From Xanthomonas indica (GTDB lineage: Bacteria > Pseudomonadota > Gammaproteobacteria > Xanthomonadales > Xanthomonadaceae): a DNA stretch of 64,000 nt. Each line of letters begins with the position of its first letter. The stretch's first letter is position 1. The DNA lies in assembly GCF_040529045.1 (NCBI RefSeq), contig NZ_CP131914.1, positions 1,472,501 through 1,536,500 of the forward strand, in the 5' to 3' direction. The notes under the pieces were generated by a model. It ran no database searches and was not told the origin of the DNA. It was given only the letters and a program-made list of their open reading frames with translations. The translations under genes were made by a program, and so were the position numbers. Positions 11,374-20,728 of the stretch are shown here, in pieces.

Positions 11374-12297
11374 ATGCAACTGGACCTCGCGCATTCCACC
11401 CCCACGCCGCAGCGGGCGGCCGCACCTGCCGCGTCCGGCCCGGCCCTGGCCAGCGAGCGCGCCCGGGCGCTGGGCGCCTTCCTCCGCGCGCGCCGCGAGA
11501 GCCTGGATCCGGCGCGCCTGGCGCTGCCGCGCGGCGGCAGGCGGCGCACCCCGGGCCTGCGCCGCGAGGAGGTGGCCTTGCTCGCCGATGTCGGCGTGAC
11601 CTGGTACACCTGGCTGGAACAGGGGCGCCCGGTGCGCGCCTCGGCGCGTGTGCTGACCGCCATCGCCCACGCCCTGCAGTGCTCGGAGGTCGAAACCGCG
11701 CACGTGCTGGCGCTGGCCGGGGTGGGCGGCACGACCGCCCTGGCGCCGCCGCCGTGCGAACGGCTGACCGGCACCGCGCGCATGTTGCTGGACCAGCTCG
11801 GGCCGTGGCCGGCGATGCTGCAGACCCCGCGCTTCGACATTCTCGGCGCCAACCCGGCCTTCCAGCGCCTGATGGGCGTGACCCTGACCGACCTGCCAGA
11901 CGCCGACCGCAATTGCGTCTATCAGGCCTTCACCAATCCGCGCTGGCGCGATGCGCTGCTCGATCGGCAGGACGTGCTGCAGCACATGGTGGCGCTGTTG
12001 CGCGCGGCGATGGCCGAGCACCTGGGCGAGCCGGAATGGGAGGCCTTGCTGGCGCGCTACCGTGCGGCCTCGCCCGAATTCGATGCGCTGTGGCGGCAGC
12101 GGCGCGAGGTACGGGGCGTGGAGAACCAGCTCAAGCGCTTCCGCCATCCGACGGAAGGCGAGTTGCGCCTGCACCAGGTCAACTGGTGGTCGGCGCCGCG
12201 TAACGGCAACCGCCTGGTGGTGTATTTGCCAGCCGATGACACAGCGCAGGCTGCGTTGTTGCGCCTGCACGCGCAGGCCGGAAATGCCGCTGGATGA
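11374..12297 (+). CDS. XRE-family regulator with MmyB-like ligand domain
   Basis: This 307-residue DNA-binding protein is probably a regulator of the divergent exporter. Residues about 30-110 form a helix-turn-helix of the XRE class, with the typical MmyB-family stretch TPGLRREEVALLADVGVTWYTWLEQGR. The rest matches the MmyB-like ligand-binding (PAS-like) domain: PWPAMLQTPRFDILGANPAF, then DRNCVYQAFTNPRWR and, near the end, ELRLHQVNWWSAPRNGNRLVVYLPADD. GGAGAAG lies six bases before the ATG. The ligand of this family is generally unknown; fatty-acid-like molecules have been proposed for some members. The N-terminal 25 residues are a disordered Ala/Pro-rich extension. The role as local repressor or activator is inferred from divergence and the repeated motif in the intergenic space. 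Confidence 0.85.
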   Translation: MQLDLAHSTPTPQRAAAPAASGPALASERARALGAFLRARRESLDPARLALPRGGRRRTPGLRREEVALLADVGVTWYTWLEQGRPVRASARVLTAIAHALQCSEVETAHVLALAGVGGTTALAPPPCERLTGTARMLLDQLGPWPAMLQTPRFDILGANPAFQRLMGVTLTDLPDADRNCVYQAFTNPRWRDALLDRQDVLQHMVALLRAAMAEHLGEPEWEALLARYRAASPEFDALWRQRREVRGVENQLKRFRHPTEGELRLHQVNWWSAPRNGNRLVVYLPADDTAQAALLRLHAQAGNAAG

Positions 12298-12407
12298 ACG
12301 CTTTCCTAGCCCGATCCGGCAAGCTGAATACGTAACCGATTCCAGCAGGAGACGGTTCAGACGAAAACGGCCTAAATGCAACCGCCACACCACGTGACGG
12401 AGTTGCC

Positions 12408-12908
12408 ATGAACATGAAACGCATTGCCACAATTGCCCTCTCGTCCGCGCTGGCGCTGGGTTTCATGGCGCCACCCGCGTTCGCCTGGGGTCCGGGCGGC
12501 CCGGGCCCCGGTTGGGGTCCGCCGGGTCCTCCGGGGCCGCCGCCTCCGCCGCCGGGCCCGGGTCCGCGAGACCACGGCTGGTACGACCGCGGTTACCGCG
12601 ACGCCGACCGCGAGCGCGACTGGCGCGACCGCGAGCGCGACCGCCGCGATGCCCGTCGCGCCTACGACCGCGGCTACCGCGACGGTTATCGCAATGGCCC
12701 CGACGTCGTCTACTACCGCCCGGGCCCGCCGCGCTGGGCGCGCGGCCAGCGCTACTACGGCCCGAACTACGTGGTCTACGACTACGACCGCTATCAGGTC
12801 CGGCGCCCGCCGCACGGCTACCGCTGGGTGCGCGACGACACCGGCAACCTGCTGCTGGTCGCCATTGCCACCGGCGTCATCGCCGACCTGGTGCTCAACG
12901 GCCGCTGA
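12408..12908 (+). CDS. RcnB-like periplasmic protein, Arg/Tyr/Pro-rich
   Basis: This 166-residue secreted protein has a clear signal peptide ([26 protein letters not shown]). The mature region is a Gly/Pro-rich stretch, a highly charged Arg/Asp/Tyr segment ([16 protein letters not shown]), and a C-terminal domain ending [30 protein letters not shown]. That C-terminal pattern (GYRWV, then LLVAIATG.I) is the RcnB family signature. In E. coli, RcnB is a periplasmic nickel/cobalt homeostasis protein, but metal handling here is only inferred because no rcnA is nearby. GGAG lies six bases before the ATG. The gene is single and ends in a strong terminator. Most of the charged middle is low-complexity and probably disordered. 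Confidence 0.75.
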   Translation: MNMKRIATIALSSALALGFMAPPAFAWGPGGPGPGWGPPGPPGPPPPPPGPGPRDHGWYDRGYRDADRERDWRDRERDRRDARRAYDRGYRDGYRNGPDVVYYRPGPPRWARGQRYYGPNYVVYDYDRYQVRRPPHGYRWVRDDTGNLLLVAIATGVIADLVLNGR

Positions 12909-12925
12909 CCTCGGTTGCAACACCG

Positions 12926-12962
12926 GCGAACGGCCTCCTTCGGGAGGCCGTTCGCGTTTTGG
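12926..12962 (+). terminator. Strong Rho-independent terminator after the RcnB-like gene
   Basis: A 13-bp perfect stem (GCGAACGGCCTCC with GGAGGCCGTTCGC, TTCG tetraloop) is followed by GTTTTGG. The UUCG loop is especially stable in RNA. It isolates the small secreted protein gene from glyA. Confidence 0.9.
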
Positions 12963-13030
12963 TTCGCCCTCGGGCGCGCGCGGGGCTTAAACTAGTCGTC
13001 TGCCTTCTGTCCATGCCCCCTGGAGACCCG

Positions 13031-14299
<1,269 letters not shown>

Positions 14300-14303
14300 G
14301 CGG

Positions 14304-14397
14304 CGGGGATTGGAGATTGGGGATTCGGGATTGGGCGTAAGCTCGGCTCCTGATGCTCCTGCTTTTTCCAATCCCCAATCCCCAATCCCCAATCCCA
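14304..14397. repeat. Inverted heptad element 1 (glyA-nrdR)
   Basis: The left arm is four 7-bp units of GGGATTG/GGGATTC type starting five bases after the glyA stop. The right arm is four units of the reverse complement (CAATCCC) ending just before the nrdR start. The arms can pair over about 28 bases. Read on the minus strand, the core contains AAAAGCAGGAGCA, which also occurs in the core of the element at 30768-30890. Confidence 0.85.
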
Positions 14398-14404
14398 GCG
14401 CCTG

Positions 14405-14935
14405 ATGCACTGCCCCTTCTGCCAGCACACCGATACCCGGGTGATCGATTCGCGCGTGTCCGAGGACGGCGCGACGATCCGCCGTCGTCGCGAGTGCGAG
14501 GCCTGCGGTGAGCGCTTCAGTACGCTGGAGACGATCGAACTCAAGCTGCCGACGGTGATCAAGAGCGACGGCGGCCGCGAGGCGTTCGATGCGCGCAAGC
14601 TGCGCACCAGCTTCGATCGCGCGCTGCAGAAGCGGCCGGTGGCCGAAGAGCAGATCGAGGCGGCGGTGCGTGCGGTGGTGCACCAGCTGCGCATGTCCGG
14701 CGAGCGCGAACTGCCCTCGATCCGGGTCGGCGAGTACGTGATGGCCGAGTTGCGCAAGCTCGACCACGTCGGCTATGTGCGCTTCGCCTCGGTGTACCGC
14801 AGCTTCCAGGACGTGGCCGATTTCCGCGAGGAGATCGAGAAGCTCGAGCGCGAGTTGCCGGTGGGCAGCGAACAGTTGCCGCTGCTGGACCTGGTGCGCG
14901 CGGCCAAGCCGGGCGACAAGACCGGCAAGCGCTGA
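14405..14935 (+). CDS. nrdR: NrdR, ribonucleotide reductase repressor
   Basis: This 176-residue zinc-ribbon/ATP-cone regulator represses ribonucleotide reductase genes when dATP is high. The zinc ribbon has Cys3, Cys6, Cys31 and Cys34 (MHCPFC and CEACG). The ATP-cone region follows from about residue 49 ([17 protein letters not shown]), with the conserved [16 protein letters not shown] near residue 125. The C-terminal tail is slightly longer than in E. coli. The start codon lies a few bases after the right arm of the heptad element and has no good ribosome-binding site. It is followed four bases after its stop codon by the GNAT gene, so the two are probably co-translated. The glyA-nrdR-rib order is common in gammaproteobacteria. 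Confidence 0.96.
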   Translation: MHCPFCQHTDTRVIDSRVSEDGATIRRRRECEACGERFSTLETIELKLPTVIKSDGGREAFDARKLRTSFDRALQKRPVAEEQIEAAVRAVVHQLRMSGERELPSIRVGEYVMAELRKLDHVGYVRFASVYRSFQDVADFREEIEKLERELPVGSEQLPLLDLVRAAKPGDKTGKR

Positions 14936-14939
14936 GCGC

Positions 14940-15416
14940 ATGCGCATCGTCTGTCTGGCCGAGGCGGCGCAGCACATCCCGGCGCTGGCGCAGGAGCATC
15001 TGCAGGCCTTCGGTCCCCTGTTGCCGGAATGGAACGTGGTGGAGGCCGAGGCCGACCTGCGCAGCCACCGCGACGAACGCCGCATCCCCACCAGCTGGAT
15101 CGCCCTGGACGGCGAGGACTGGCTGGGGTCGGTGAGCCTGCTGCAGAACGACGACGCGCGTATCCGCCAGTTATCGCCCTGGTTGGCCACGCTGTACGTG
15201 CGGCCGCAGGCGCGCGGTGCCGGCGTCGCCGCCGCCCTGGTCGCGCACTGCGTGCAGGCCGCCGCGCGCTTCGGCGTGCAGTGGCTGTATCTGTATTGCG
15301 AGCCGGTGCTGGTGCCGTTCTACGAGCGCCTGGGCTGGCAGCGCCACGCCGACCTGCCGCTGGGGCTGCTGCACGTGGTGGTGATGCGCATCGACGCCGG
15401 CGGCGGTGCCGCATGA
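14940..15416 (+). CDS. GNAT-family N-acetyltransferase
   Basis: This 158-residue acetyltransferase of the GNAT fold has unknown substrate. The acetyl-CoA binding motif A is visible as LATLYVRPQARGAGVAAALVAH (about residues 83-104), followed by a typical motif B region (LYLYCEPVLVPFYERLGWQ). The gene starts four bases after the nrdR stop and ends in an ATGA overlap with ribD, so it belongs to that operon. No riboflavin role is known for this family; the link is by position only. The ATG at 14940 is preferred because an upstream extension would overlap nrdR. Confidence 0.85.
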   Translation: MRIVCLAEAAQHIPALAQEHLQAFGPLLPEWNVVEAEADLRSHRDERRIPTSWIALDGEDWLGSVSLLQNDDARIRQLSPWLATLYVRPQARGAGVAAALVAHCVQAAARFGVQWLYLYCEPVLVPFYERLGWQRHADLPLGLLHVVVMRIDAGGGAA

Positions 15417-16522
15417 GCGATCCGCAGTCGCCCGGATTTTCCGCCGACGACCATCGCTGGATGGCGCAGGCCCTGCGCCTGGCCGAGCGCGGCGCCTACA
15501 CCACGCGGCCGAACCCGATGGTCGGCTGCGTGATCGTTCGCGATGGCGCGGTGGTCGGCGAGGGCTTCCATCAGCGCGCCGGCGGGCCGCACGCGGAGGT
15601 GTTCGCGCTGCGCGCCGCCGGCGAGCGCGCACGCGGCGCCACCGCCTACGTGACCCTGGAGCCGTGCGCGCACTACGGACGCACTCCGCCATGCGCGCTT
15701 GCGCTGATCGAGGCCGGCGTGGCGCGGGTGGTGGCGGCGATGGCCGACCCGTTCCCGCAGGTCAATGGCGGCGGCTTCGCGCTGCTGCGCGAGGCCGGCA
15801 TCGCGGTGCAGGCGGGGTTGATGGAGGCGCAGGCGCGCGCGCTCAACCGCGGTTTCCTGTCGCGGGTGGAGCGCGGCCGCCCATGGCTGCGGATCAAGCT
15901 CGGCGCCAGCCTAGACGGACGCACCGCCCTGGCCAGCGGCGAATCGAAATGGATCACCGGTCCTGCCGCGCGTCAGGACGTGCAGCACTGGCGCGCCCGC
16001 GCCGGCGCCATCCTCACCGGCGCCGGCACCGTGCTGGCCGACGACCCAGCGCTGACCGTGCGCCTGGACGCGGCGACTGAGGTGATGCCGCCGCTGCGCG
16101 TGGTGCTGGATGCGCACCTGCGCAGCCTGGCCCAGCCCAAGGTCCGCGACGGCAGCGCACCGACCCTGTACCTGCATGCGCCGGACCGCGCGCCGCCGAT
16201 TTTGGATCACGCGGCGTTCGCCACCGTGCCGCTGCACGACGGCCGCTGCGACCTGCATGCGGCGCTGCGCCTGCTCGCCGAACGCGGCATCAACGAGGTC
16301 CAGGTCGAAGCGGGGGCGACGCTGAGCGGCGCACTGCTGCGTGCCGGCCTGGTCGACGAACTGCTGGTGTACATGGCGCCGCTGCTGTTGGGCGACAGCG
16401 CTCGGCCGCTGCTGGCCGGGCTGGGTATCGACACCATGGCGCAGCGCCTGCCGCTGCAGCTTGCCGACGTGGTGCAAGTGGGACAGGACCTGCGCTTGCG
16501 CTATCTCCCGGCAGCGGGCTGA
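15413..16522 (+). CDS. ribD: RibD, bifunctional riboflavin deaminase/reductase
   Basis: This 369-residue cytosolic enzyme catalyses the second and third steps of riboflavin synthesis. The N-terminal deaminase domain has the zinc motif GPHAEV (His60, Glu62) and EPCAHYGRTPPC (Cys85, Cys94). The C-terminal reductase domain starts near residue 155 (RPWLRIKLGASLDGRTA) and includes GAGTVLADDPALTVR and EAGATLSGALLRAGLVDEL. Its start overlaps the GNAT stop (ATGA). It lies outside the riboswitch-controlled ribE-ribBA-ribH group, separated by an Ax21-like gene on the other strand, so its expression is probably not under the same FMN control. Confidence 0.95.
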   Translation: MSDPQSPGFSADDHRWMAQALRLAERGAYTTRPNPMVGCVIVRDGAVVGEGFHQRAGGPHAEVFALRAAGERARGATAYVTLEPCAHYGRTPPCALALIEAGVARVVAAMADPFPQVNGGGFALLREAGIAVQAGLMEAQARALNRGFLSRVERGRPWLRIKLGASLDGRTALASGESKWITGPAARQDVQHWRARAGAILTGAGTVLADDPALTVRLDAATEVMPPLRVVLDAHLRSLAQPKVRDGSAPTLYLHAPDRAPPILDHAAFATVPLHDGRCDLHAALRLLAERGINEVQVEAGATLSGALLRAGLVDELLVYMAPLLLGDSARPLLAGLGIDTMAQRLPLQLADVVQVGQDLRLRYLPAAG

Positions 16523-16534
16523 GTCCGTCGACAA

Positions 16535-16584
16535 AAACGCATAAACGCAAAGGGCACGCCGGCGGTGTATGCCGGCGTGCCCTT
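16535..16584 (-). terminator. Terminator of the Ax21-like gene
   Basis: A 14-bp perfect stem (AAGGGCACGCCGGC with GCCGGCGTGCCCTT, loop at 16564-16570) is followed on the minus strand by GCGTTTATGCGTTTTTG. It sits between the converging ribD and outer-membrane protein genes. The T-rich side faces the minus-strand gene, but the hairpin may stop ribD transcription as well. Confidence 0.8.
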
Positions 16585-16610
16585 GTGCGCGCAAGGCGCC
16601 GCGCCTTGAA

Positions 16611-17234
16611 TCAGAAGCTGGCGCGCACGCCGACCTTGTACTGGTTGGCGTCATCGATGTATTCGATTTCGCCGATCATGCCCCAGGTGCGAGTGAAGTT
16701 GATCTGGCCACCGAGGTTACCGACGAACTTGCCTTGGTCCGCATCGCTGCCGTCGATGTAGCCGGCCTTGATCCAGGCTTCGGTCCGCGGCGAGGGCTTG
16801 CCGCGCAAGCCGAGATTGACGGCGCCCAGGGTGCTGGAATCGGATCCGCGACCGAGACGCACGCCGTCCTCGCGCAGGTCGGCTTCGGCCTTGATCCGCA
16901 GCACGCTGGCGTCTGCGATGAAGTCGACGCGCTCGGTCATTTCCTGCCGGTAGCCAATGCCCAAGTTGGCATGCTGCACGGTCACCTTGCCGCTATACAC
17001 TTCGGACAGGACGAAGTCCTTGCTGCCGCGCTGGTAGCCGGCGAACACATACGCCGGCTCGCCGATCTGCCAGGAGCCGCGCAGGTAGCCGCCATTGATG
17101 TCCTCGGAGGATCCGTCGACGTTGATCTCGGTGCGGTTCCAGCCGCCTTCGACATAGTTGTAGCTCAGGCCCTCGGCCGACGCAGCAAAGGGTGCGGCCG
17201 CCAACAGGGCAGCCAGGATCAGGGTGTTGCGCAT
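16611..17234 (-). CDS. Ax21-like outer-membrane beta-barrel protein
   Basis: This 207-residue protein has a signal peptide (MRNTLILAALLAAAPFAASA). The mature start, EGLSYNYVEGGWNRTEI, resembles the YNYVEGGY start of the Xanthomonas Ax21 family. The rest shows alternating strands with aromatic girdles (GSWQIGEPAYVFAGYQRGSKDF) and the terminal strand YKVGVRASF ending in Phe, typical of a small outer-membrane barrel of eight to ten strands. The open frame starts at 17267, but the ATG at 17234 has GGAGA nine bases upstream and begins the signal peptide exactly. Ax21 proteins are outer-membrane/vesicle proteins in Xanthomonas; the function of this paralogue is unknown. A small palindrome (GCCCTG-TTG-CAGGGC, 17269-17283) lies in its leader. 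Confidence 0.75.
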   Translation of the reverse strand: MRNTLILAALLAAAPFAASAEGLSYNYVEGGWNRTEINVDGSSEDINGGYLRGSWQIGEPAYVFAGYQRGSKDFVLSEVYSGKVTVQHANLGIGYRQEMTERVDFIADASVLRIKAEADLREDGVRLGRGSDSSTLGAVNLGLRGKPSPRTEAWIKAGYIDGSDADQGKFVGNLGGQINFTRTWGMIGEIEYIDDANQYKVGVRASF

Positions 17235-17417
17235 GGGTGGTGCTCTCCGAATGAATGGCAGTGTCATTGCCCTGTTGCAGGGCGGACACGAACGACCTCT
17301 CTGTCGTCATCTGCATATTAACAAATATTTCACATTGCTGTCTTGGGAGCGGGGACATCGCGCGATGCAGTGTCCTGCCCTGGTTGCCAGTGCGCGCCGG
17401 GTCTGCGTGACCACGCC

Positions 17418-17426
17418 TGCTAGAAT
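17418..17426 (+). promoter_or_regulatory. Extended -10 promoter upstream of the FMN riboswitch
   Basis: TGCTAGAAT, an extended -10 element, lies about 30 bases before the riboswitch fold. No recognisable -35 is present, which fits extended -10 promoters. It would drive ribE-ribBA and probably ribH. Confidence 0.55.
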
Positions 17427-17457
17427 GCGCGGGCCGGTTCGCCGGCGACCACAAACG

Positions 17458-17617
17458 TCTTCAGGGCGGGGTGCGATTCCCCACCGGCGGTAGGTGCGTT
17501 CGCGCACGAGCCCGCGAGCGCTTCCCGGCGCAGGCGCGACGCGCCGAATCGGGAAGGTCAGCAGATCCGGTGCGATGCCGGAGCCGACGGTATAGTCCGG
17601 ATGAAAGAAGACGGCCT
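17458..17617 (+). promoter_or_regulatory. FMN riboswitch (RFN element)
   Basis: The conserved RFN core is directly readable: AGGGCGGGGTGCGATTCCCC then ACCGGCGGTA, a variable stem, GTCAGCAGATCCGGTGCGA, GCCGGAGCCGACGGTATAGT and CCGGATGAAAGAAG. It senses FMN and, in gammaproteobacteria, mostly sequesters the downstream ribosome-binding site. The ribE start is about 80 bases downstream with a weak ribosome-binding site. The variable stem (CGCTTCCCGG... paired with ...CGGGAAG) is long. Confidence 0.95.
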
Positions 17618-17695
17618 ACGCGCAGCCTCGCGGCTGTGCGCGTGCCTGTTTGCCTTGTGGCGTTTTTCGCTCACCCCATTGCGAGAAACGTAGCT

Positions 17696-18307
17696 ATGTT
17701 CACCGGAATTATTGAAGGCGTCGGCCATCTCGCCGCACGCCAGCCGCAGGGCGGCGATCTCCGCTTCACCTTCGCCACCGGCAGCCTGCCGTTCGCCGAC
17801 GTGCGCCTGGGCGAGAGCATCGCGGTCAACGGCGTGTGCCTGACCGTGATCGCCTTCGACGCCGCCTCGTTCCAGGCCGACGCCTCCACCGAGACCCTGG
17901 CGCTGACCACGCTCGGCCGCCTGGCCGAGGGCGCGGCGCTGAACCTGGAGCGGGCGATGCGCCCCAGCGACCGCCTCGGCGGGCATCTGGTCAGCGGCCA
18001 TGTCGACGGGCTCGGCGAGGTGCTGTCGATCCACGACGACGCGCGCGCGCAGCGCTGGCGCTTCGCCGCGCCGGCGGCGCTGCTGCGCTACATCGCCAAG
18101 AAGGGCTCGATCTGCGTGGACGGGGTCAGCCTCACCGTCAACGAGGTCGACGCGGAAGGCTTCGAGGTCGCGCTGATCCCGCACACCGTGGCGCACACCG
18201 CGTTCGCGCAGACCGCGGTCGGCGCGGCGGTGAACCTGGAGATCGACCTGGTCGCGCGTTACGTCGAACGCCTGCTGCAGGGCCGCCAGGACCAAGCGCT
18301 GCTCTGA
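17696..18307 (+). CDS. ribE: Riboflavin synthase alpha chain
   Basis: This 203-residue enzyme dismutates two 6,7-dimethyl-8-ribityllumazine molecules to riboflavin. It starts with the invariant MFTGIIEGVG and consists of two homologous barrels. The first covers about residues 1-97 with LGESIAVNGVCLTV. The second covers about residues 98-200 with GGHLVSGHVDG and GSICVDGVSLTVNEV. The length is typical. The start was placed at this conserved ATG because the longer open frame runs through the riboswitch. It is the first gene under the FMN riboswitch, followed 82 bases later by ribBA. The gene is called ribE or ribC depending on the species. Confidence 0.96.
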   Translation: MFTGIIEGVGHLAARQPQGGDLRFTFATGSLPFADVRLGESIAVNGVCLTVIAFDAASFQADASTETLALTTLGRLAEGAALNLERAMRPSDRLGGHLVSGHVDGLGEVLSIHDDARAQRWRFAAPAALLRYIAKKGSICVDGVSLTVNEVDAEGFEVALIPHTVAHTAFAQTAVGAAVNLEIDLVARYVERLLQGRQDQALL

Positions 18308-18389
18308 GTCCGGCCGTGCCGTCCTTCCGCCACGCTGCGCCGCCGTCTGCGGCGCGGGCGGCGCCTTCCGTCTTTCCGCGAGTCCCCGC

Positions 18390-19541
18390 ATGTCGCCTTC
18401 CGTTACCCCGAGCCTGAATTTCGCCTCCGTCCCCGAGCTGCTGGAAGAACTCCGCGCCGGCCGCATGGTGGTCATCGTCGACGACGAGGACCGCGAGAAC
18501 GAGGGCGACCTGATCATGGCTGCCGAGCTGGTCAAGCCCTCGGACATCAATTTCATGGTCACCCACGCGCGCGGCCTGGTGTGCCTGTCGCTGACCCGCG
18601 AGCGCTGCGCGCAGCTGGGCCTGGCGCCGATGGTCCAGCGCAACACCGCGCAGTTCCATACCAACTTCACCGTCAGCATCGAGGCCGCCGAGGGCGTGAC
18701 CACCGGCATCTCCGCCTACGACCGCGCCCATACCGTGCGCACCGCGGTCAAGCCGGACGCCAAGCCGCACGACCTCAGCCAGCCCGGCCACATCTTCCCG
18801 CTGATCGCCCAGCCGGGCGGGGTGCTGACCCGCGCCGGCCACACCGAGGCCGCCAGCGACCTGCCGATGCTGGCGGGGCTGGAGCCGGCCGGCGTGCTGG
18901 TGGAAGTGCTCAACCCCGACGGCAGCATGGCGCGGCGCCCGCAGCTGGAGGCGTTCGCCCGCACCCATGGCCTGAAGATGGGGTCGATCGCCGACCTGAT
19001 CGCTTACCGCCTGGCTACCGAGCACACCGTCGAACGCATCGACGAGCGGCCGATCGACACCGAGTTCGGCGGCTTCACCTTGGTCACCTACCGCGACCGC
19101 ATCGCCCACGACCTGCATTTCGCCCTGGTCCGCGGCACCCCGGACGCCGAGACGCCGACCCTGGTGCGGGTGCAGGTGGAGAACCCGCTGGCCGACCTGC
19201 TGCACTGGCGCCGCGACGATTTCGGCGTGGCCGCCAGCGACGCCTTGCGTGCGATCGCTGCCGCCGAGCGCGGGGTGATGGTGGTGCTGTCGGCGCCGCG
19301 CGACAGCGAGGCGCTGCTGGCGCGGCTGCGCGCGCAGCCGGAGGCGGCGCATGGCAAGGACGTGGGCCAGTGGCGGCGCAACGGCGCCGGCAGCCAGATC
19401 CTGGCCGACCTGGGCCTGGGCAAGCTGCGCGTGCTCGGCACCCCGCGCCGGCAGATCGGCCTGGCCGGGTTCGGGCTGGAGGTGGTGGAGCATGTGGAGC
19501 CGGGAATCGGGAGTCGGGAGTCGGGAGTCGGTAAAAGCTGA
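18390..19541 (+). CDS. ribB: RibBA-type protein: DHBP synthase with degenerate GTP cyclohydrolase II half
   Basis: This 383-residue protein makes dihydroxybutanone phosphate from ribulose 5-phosphate, the four-carbon precursor of lumazine. Residues 1-205 are an intact RibB domain: DDEDRENEGDL at 31-41, THARGLVCLSL, GVTTGISAYDRAHT and HTEAASDLPMLAG. The second half is recognisably GTP cyclohydrolase II in shape (QILADLGLGKLRVLGTPRR...GFGLEVVEHV) but lacks the zinc-binding cysteine cluster and the catalytic EGRGIGL loop. It is therefore probably inactive, and a separate ribA should exist elsewhere. The last residues (EPGIGSRESGVGKS) are encoded by an inverted heptad element arm. Confidence 0.9.
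   Translation: MSPSVTPSLNFASVPELLEELRAGRMVVIVDDEDRENEGDLIMAAELVKPSDINFMVTHARGLVCLSLTRERCAQLGLAPMVQRNTAQFHTNFTVSIEAAEGVTTGISAYDRAHTVRTAVKPDAKPHDLSQPGHIFPLIAQPGGVLTRAGHTEAASDLPMLAGLEPAGVLVEVLNPDGSMARRPQLEAFARTHGLKMGSIADLIAYRLATEHTVERIDERPIDTEFGGFTLVTYRDRIAHDLHFALVRGTPDAETPTLVRVQVENPLADLLHWRRDDFGVAASDALRAIAAAERGVMVVLSAPRDSEALLARLRAQPEAAHGKDVGQWRRNGAGSQILADLGLGKLRVLGTPRRQIGLAGFGLEVVEHVEPGIGSRESGVGKS
19495..19531. repeat. Heptad element 2 (single left arm, ribBA end)
   Basis: GGAGCC is followed by GGGAATC and three GGGAGTC units, read in frame as the last residues of RibBA. The bases after the arm (GGTAAAAGC) resemble the core start of the element in rsmH (GGTAAAGGC). No right arm is visible before ribH, so the copy is truncated or eroded. 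Confidence 0.7.
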
Positions 19542-19625
19542 TCCCGCGCGATTCCTGCCGTTGGCGGTGACGCGACCTTCTGCACGGACCCCCGGACCGC
19601 TTTCCCGGGGCGCGGCCCCACCGCC

Positions 19626-19634
19626 TGCTAAACT
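19626..19634 (+). promoter_or_regulatory. Candidate extended -10 promoter before ribH
   Basis: TGCTAAACT lies 27 bases before the ribH start, in the same extended -10 form as the riboswitch and mraZ promoters of this window. It could give ribH-nusB-thiL an FMN-independent promoter. Confidence 0.4.
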
Positions 19635-19661
19635 CTCCCACCCCCTCAAGCTGCCACCGCC

Positions 19662-20129
19662 ATGTCCCACTACGAAGGCGACCTCCGCACTCCCGAGTCG
19701 GCGCGTTTCGCGATCATCGCCAGCCGCTGGAACGCCCGCATCACCGACGTGCTGGTTGCCGGCGCGCGGCAGAGCCTGGCCGGCAACGGCATCGCCGAGG
19801 ACGCGGTGGACGTGATCCGCGTGCCGGGCGCGTGGGAACTGCCGCTGGTCGCCGCACGCCTGGCCGCGGCCGGCAAGCATGCCGCGATCATCGCGCTGGG
19901 CTGCGTGATCCGTGGCGATACCCGCCACTACGAACACGTCGCCGACGGCTGCGCCGAGGGCCTGCTGCGGGTGTCGCTGGACTTCCGCATCCCGGTGCTC
20001 AACGGCGTGCTCGCCGTGGAGCAGGTCGAGGACGCCGAGGCGCGTGCCGGCGGCAGCCACGGCAACAAGGGCGAGGAAGCGGCGCTGAGCGCGCTGGAGA
20101 TGGTCAACCTGCTGGAGCTGCTGCCGTGA
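19662..20129 (+). CDS. ribH: 6,7-dimethyl-8-ribityllumazine synthase
   Basis: This 155-residue enzyme condenses the RibB and RibD products to lumazine. Family marks are ASRWN (residues 20-24, substrate stacking Trp23), VPGAWELPL (54-62), [14 protein letters not shown] with catalytic His89, and [16 protein letters not shown] near the C-terminus. No convincing ribosome-binding site precedes the ATG. The stop codon overlaps the nusB start GTG (GTGA), giving the common ribH-nusB coupling. The gene is probably transcribed both from the riboswitch promoter and from a candidate promoter in the 120-bp gap after ribBA. Confidence 0.96.
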   Translation: MSHYEGDLRTPESARFAIIASRWNARITDVLVAGARQSLAGNGIAEDAVDVIRVPGAWELPLVAARLAAAGKHAAIIALGCVIRGDTRHYEHVADGCAEGLLRVSLDFRIPVLNGVLAVEQVEDAEARAGGSHGNKGEEAALSALEMVNLLELLP

Positions 20130-20596
20130 ACAAACCCGCTGGCCACAAGCACCACCCACGCCGCGACGGCGTCGATCCGGTCCTGCGTTCGCGTGCGCGC
20201 CGGCGTGCGTTGCAGGCGATCTACGCCTGGCAGATCTCCGGCGGCAACGCCCAGCACGTGATCGCGCAGTTCGCGCACGAGCAGGCGCACGAGATCGCCG
20301 ACCTGGTGTACTTCGAGAACCTGGTCGAAGGCGTGCTCAAGCATCGCGCCGAACTGGACGAGGCGCTGGTCGGCTACCTGGACCGCACGGTCGAGGAAGT
20401 GGACGCGATCGAGCGCGCGGTGCTGCGCCTGGCCGCCTACGAACTGCTGCACCGCATGGACGTGCCGTACCGCGTGGTGATCAACGAAGCGATCGAGACC
20501 GCCAAGCGTTTCGGCTCCGAGCACGGCCACACCTACGTCAACGGCGTCCTCGACCGCGCCGCGCTGCAGTGGCGCGCGGTGGAGTCGGGCGGCTGA
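20126..20596 (+). CDS. nusB: Transcription antitermination factor NusB
   Basis: This 156-residue all-helical RNA-binding factor pairs with NusE (S10) in rRNA antitermination. Recognised motifs are [19 protein letters not shown] near the N-terminus and, toward the end, [36 protein letters not shown] followed by [10 protein letters not shown]. The GTG start overlaps the ribH stop. The N-terminal extension [15 protein letters not shown] is slightly longer and more basic than in E. coli. An inverted heptad element follows immediately after the stop codon and bridges to thiL. Confidence 0.95.
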   Translation: MNKPAGHKHHPRRDGVDPVLRSRARRRALQAIYAWQISGGNAQHVIAQFAHEQAHEIADLVYFENLVEGVLKHRAELDEALVGYLDRTVEEVDAIERAVLRLAAYELLHRMDVPYRVVINEAIETAKRFGSEHGHTYVNGVLDRAALQWRAVESGG

Positions 20597-20597
20597 G

Positions 20598-20727
20598 AGG
20601 CCGGGAATGGGGAAACGGGAATGGGGAATGGCAAATGCAACAGCCATCCTCTTCCAGATCGCCGGCGTCCCGGCTCTCGCTCTTGCTTCTCACCATTCCC
20701 GACTCCCGATTCCCCATTCCCAGCTCC
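20598..20727. repeat. Inverted heptad element 3 (nusB-thiL)
   Basis: The left arm starts GGCCGGGAATGGGG and contains GGGAATG units. The right arm (CATTCCC, GACTCCC, GATTCCC, CATTCCC) ends CCCAGCTCC. On the minus strand the core contains AAGCAAGAGCG, shared with the rsmH element. The element fills the whole intergenic space and ends one base before the thiL ATG. Confidence 0.85.
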
Positions 20728-20728
20728 A

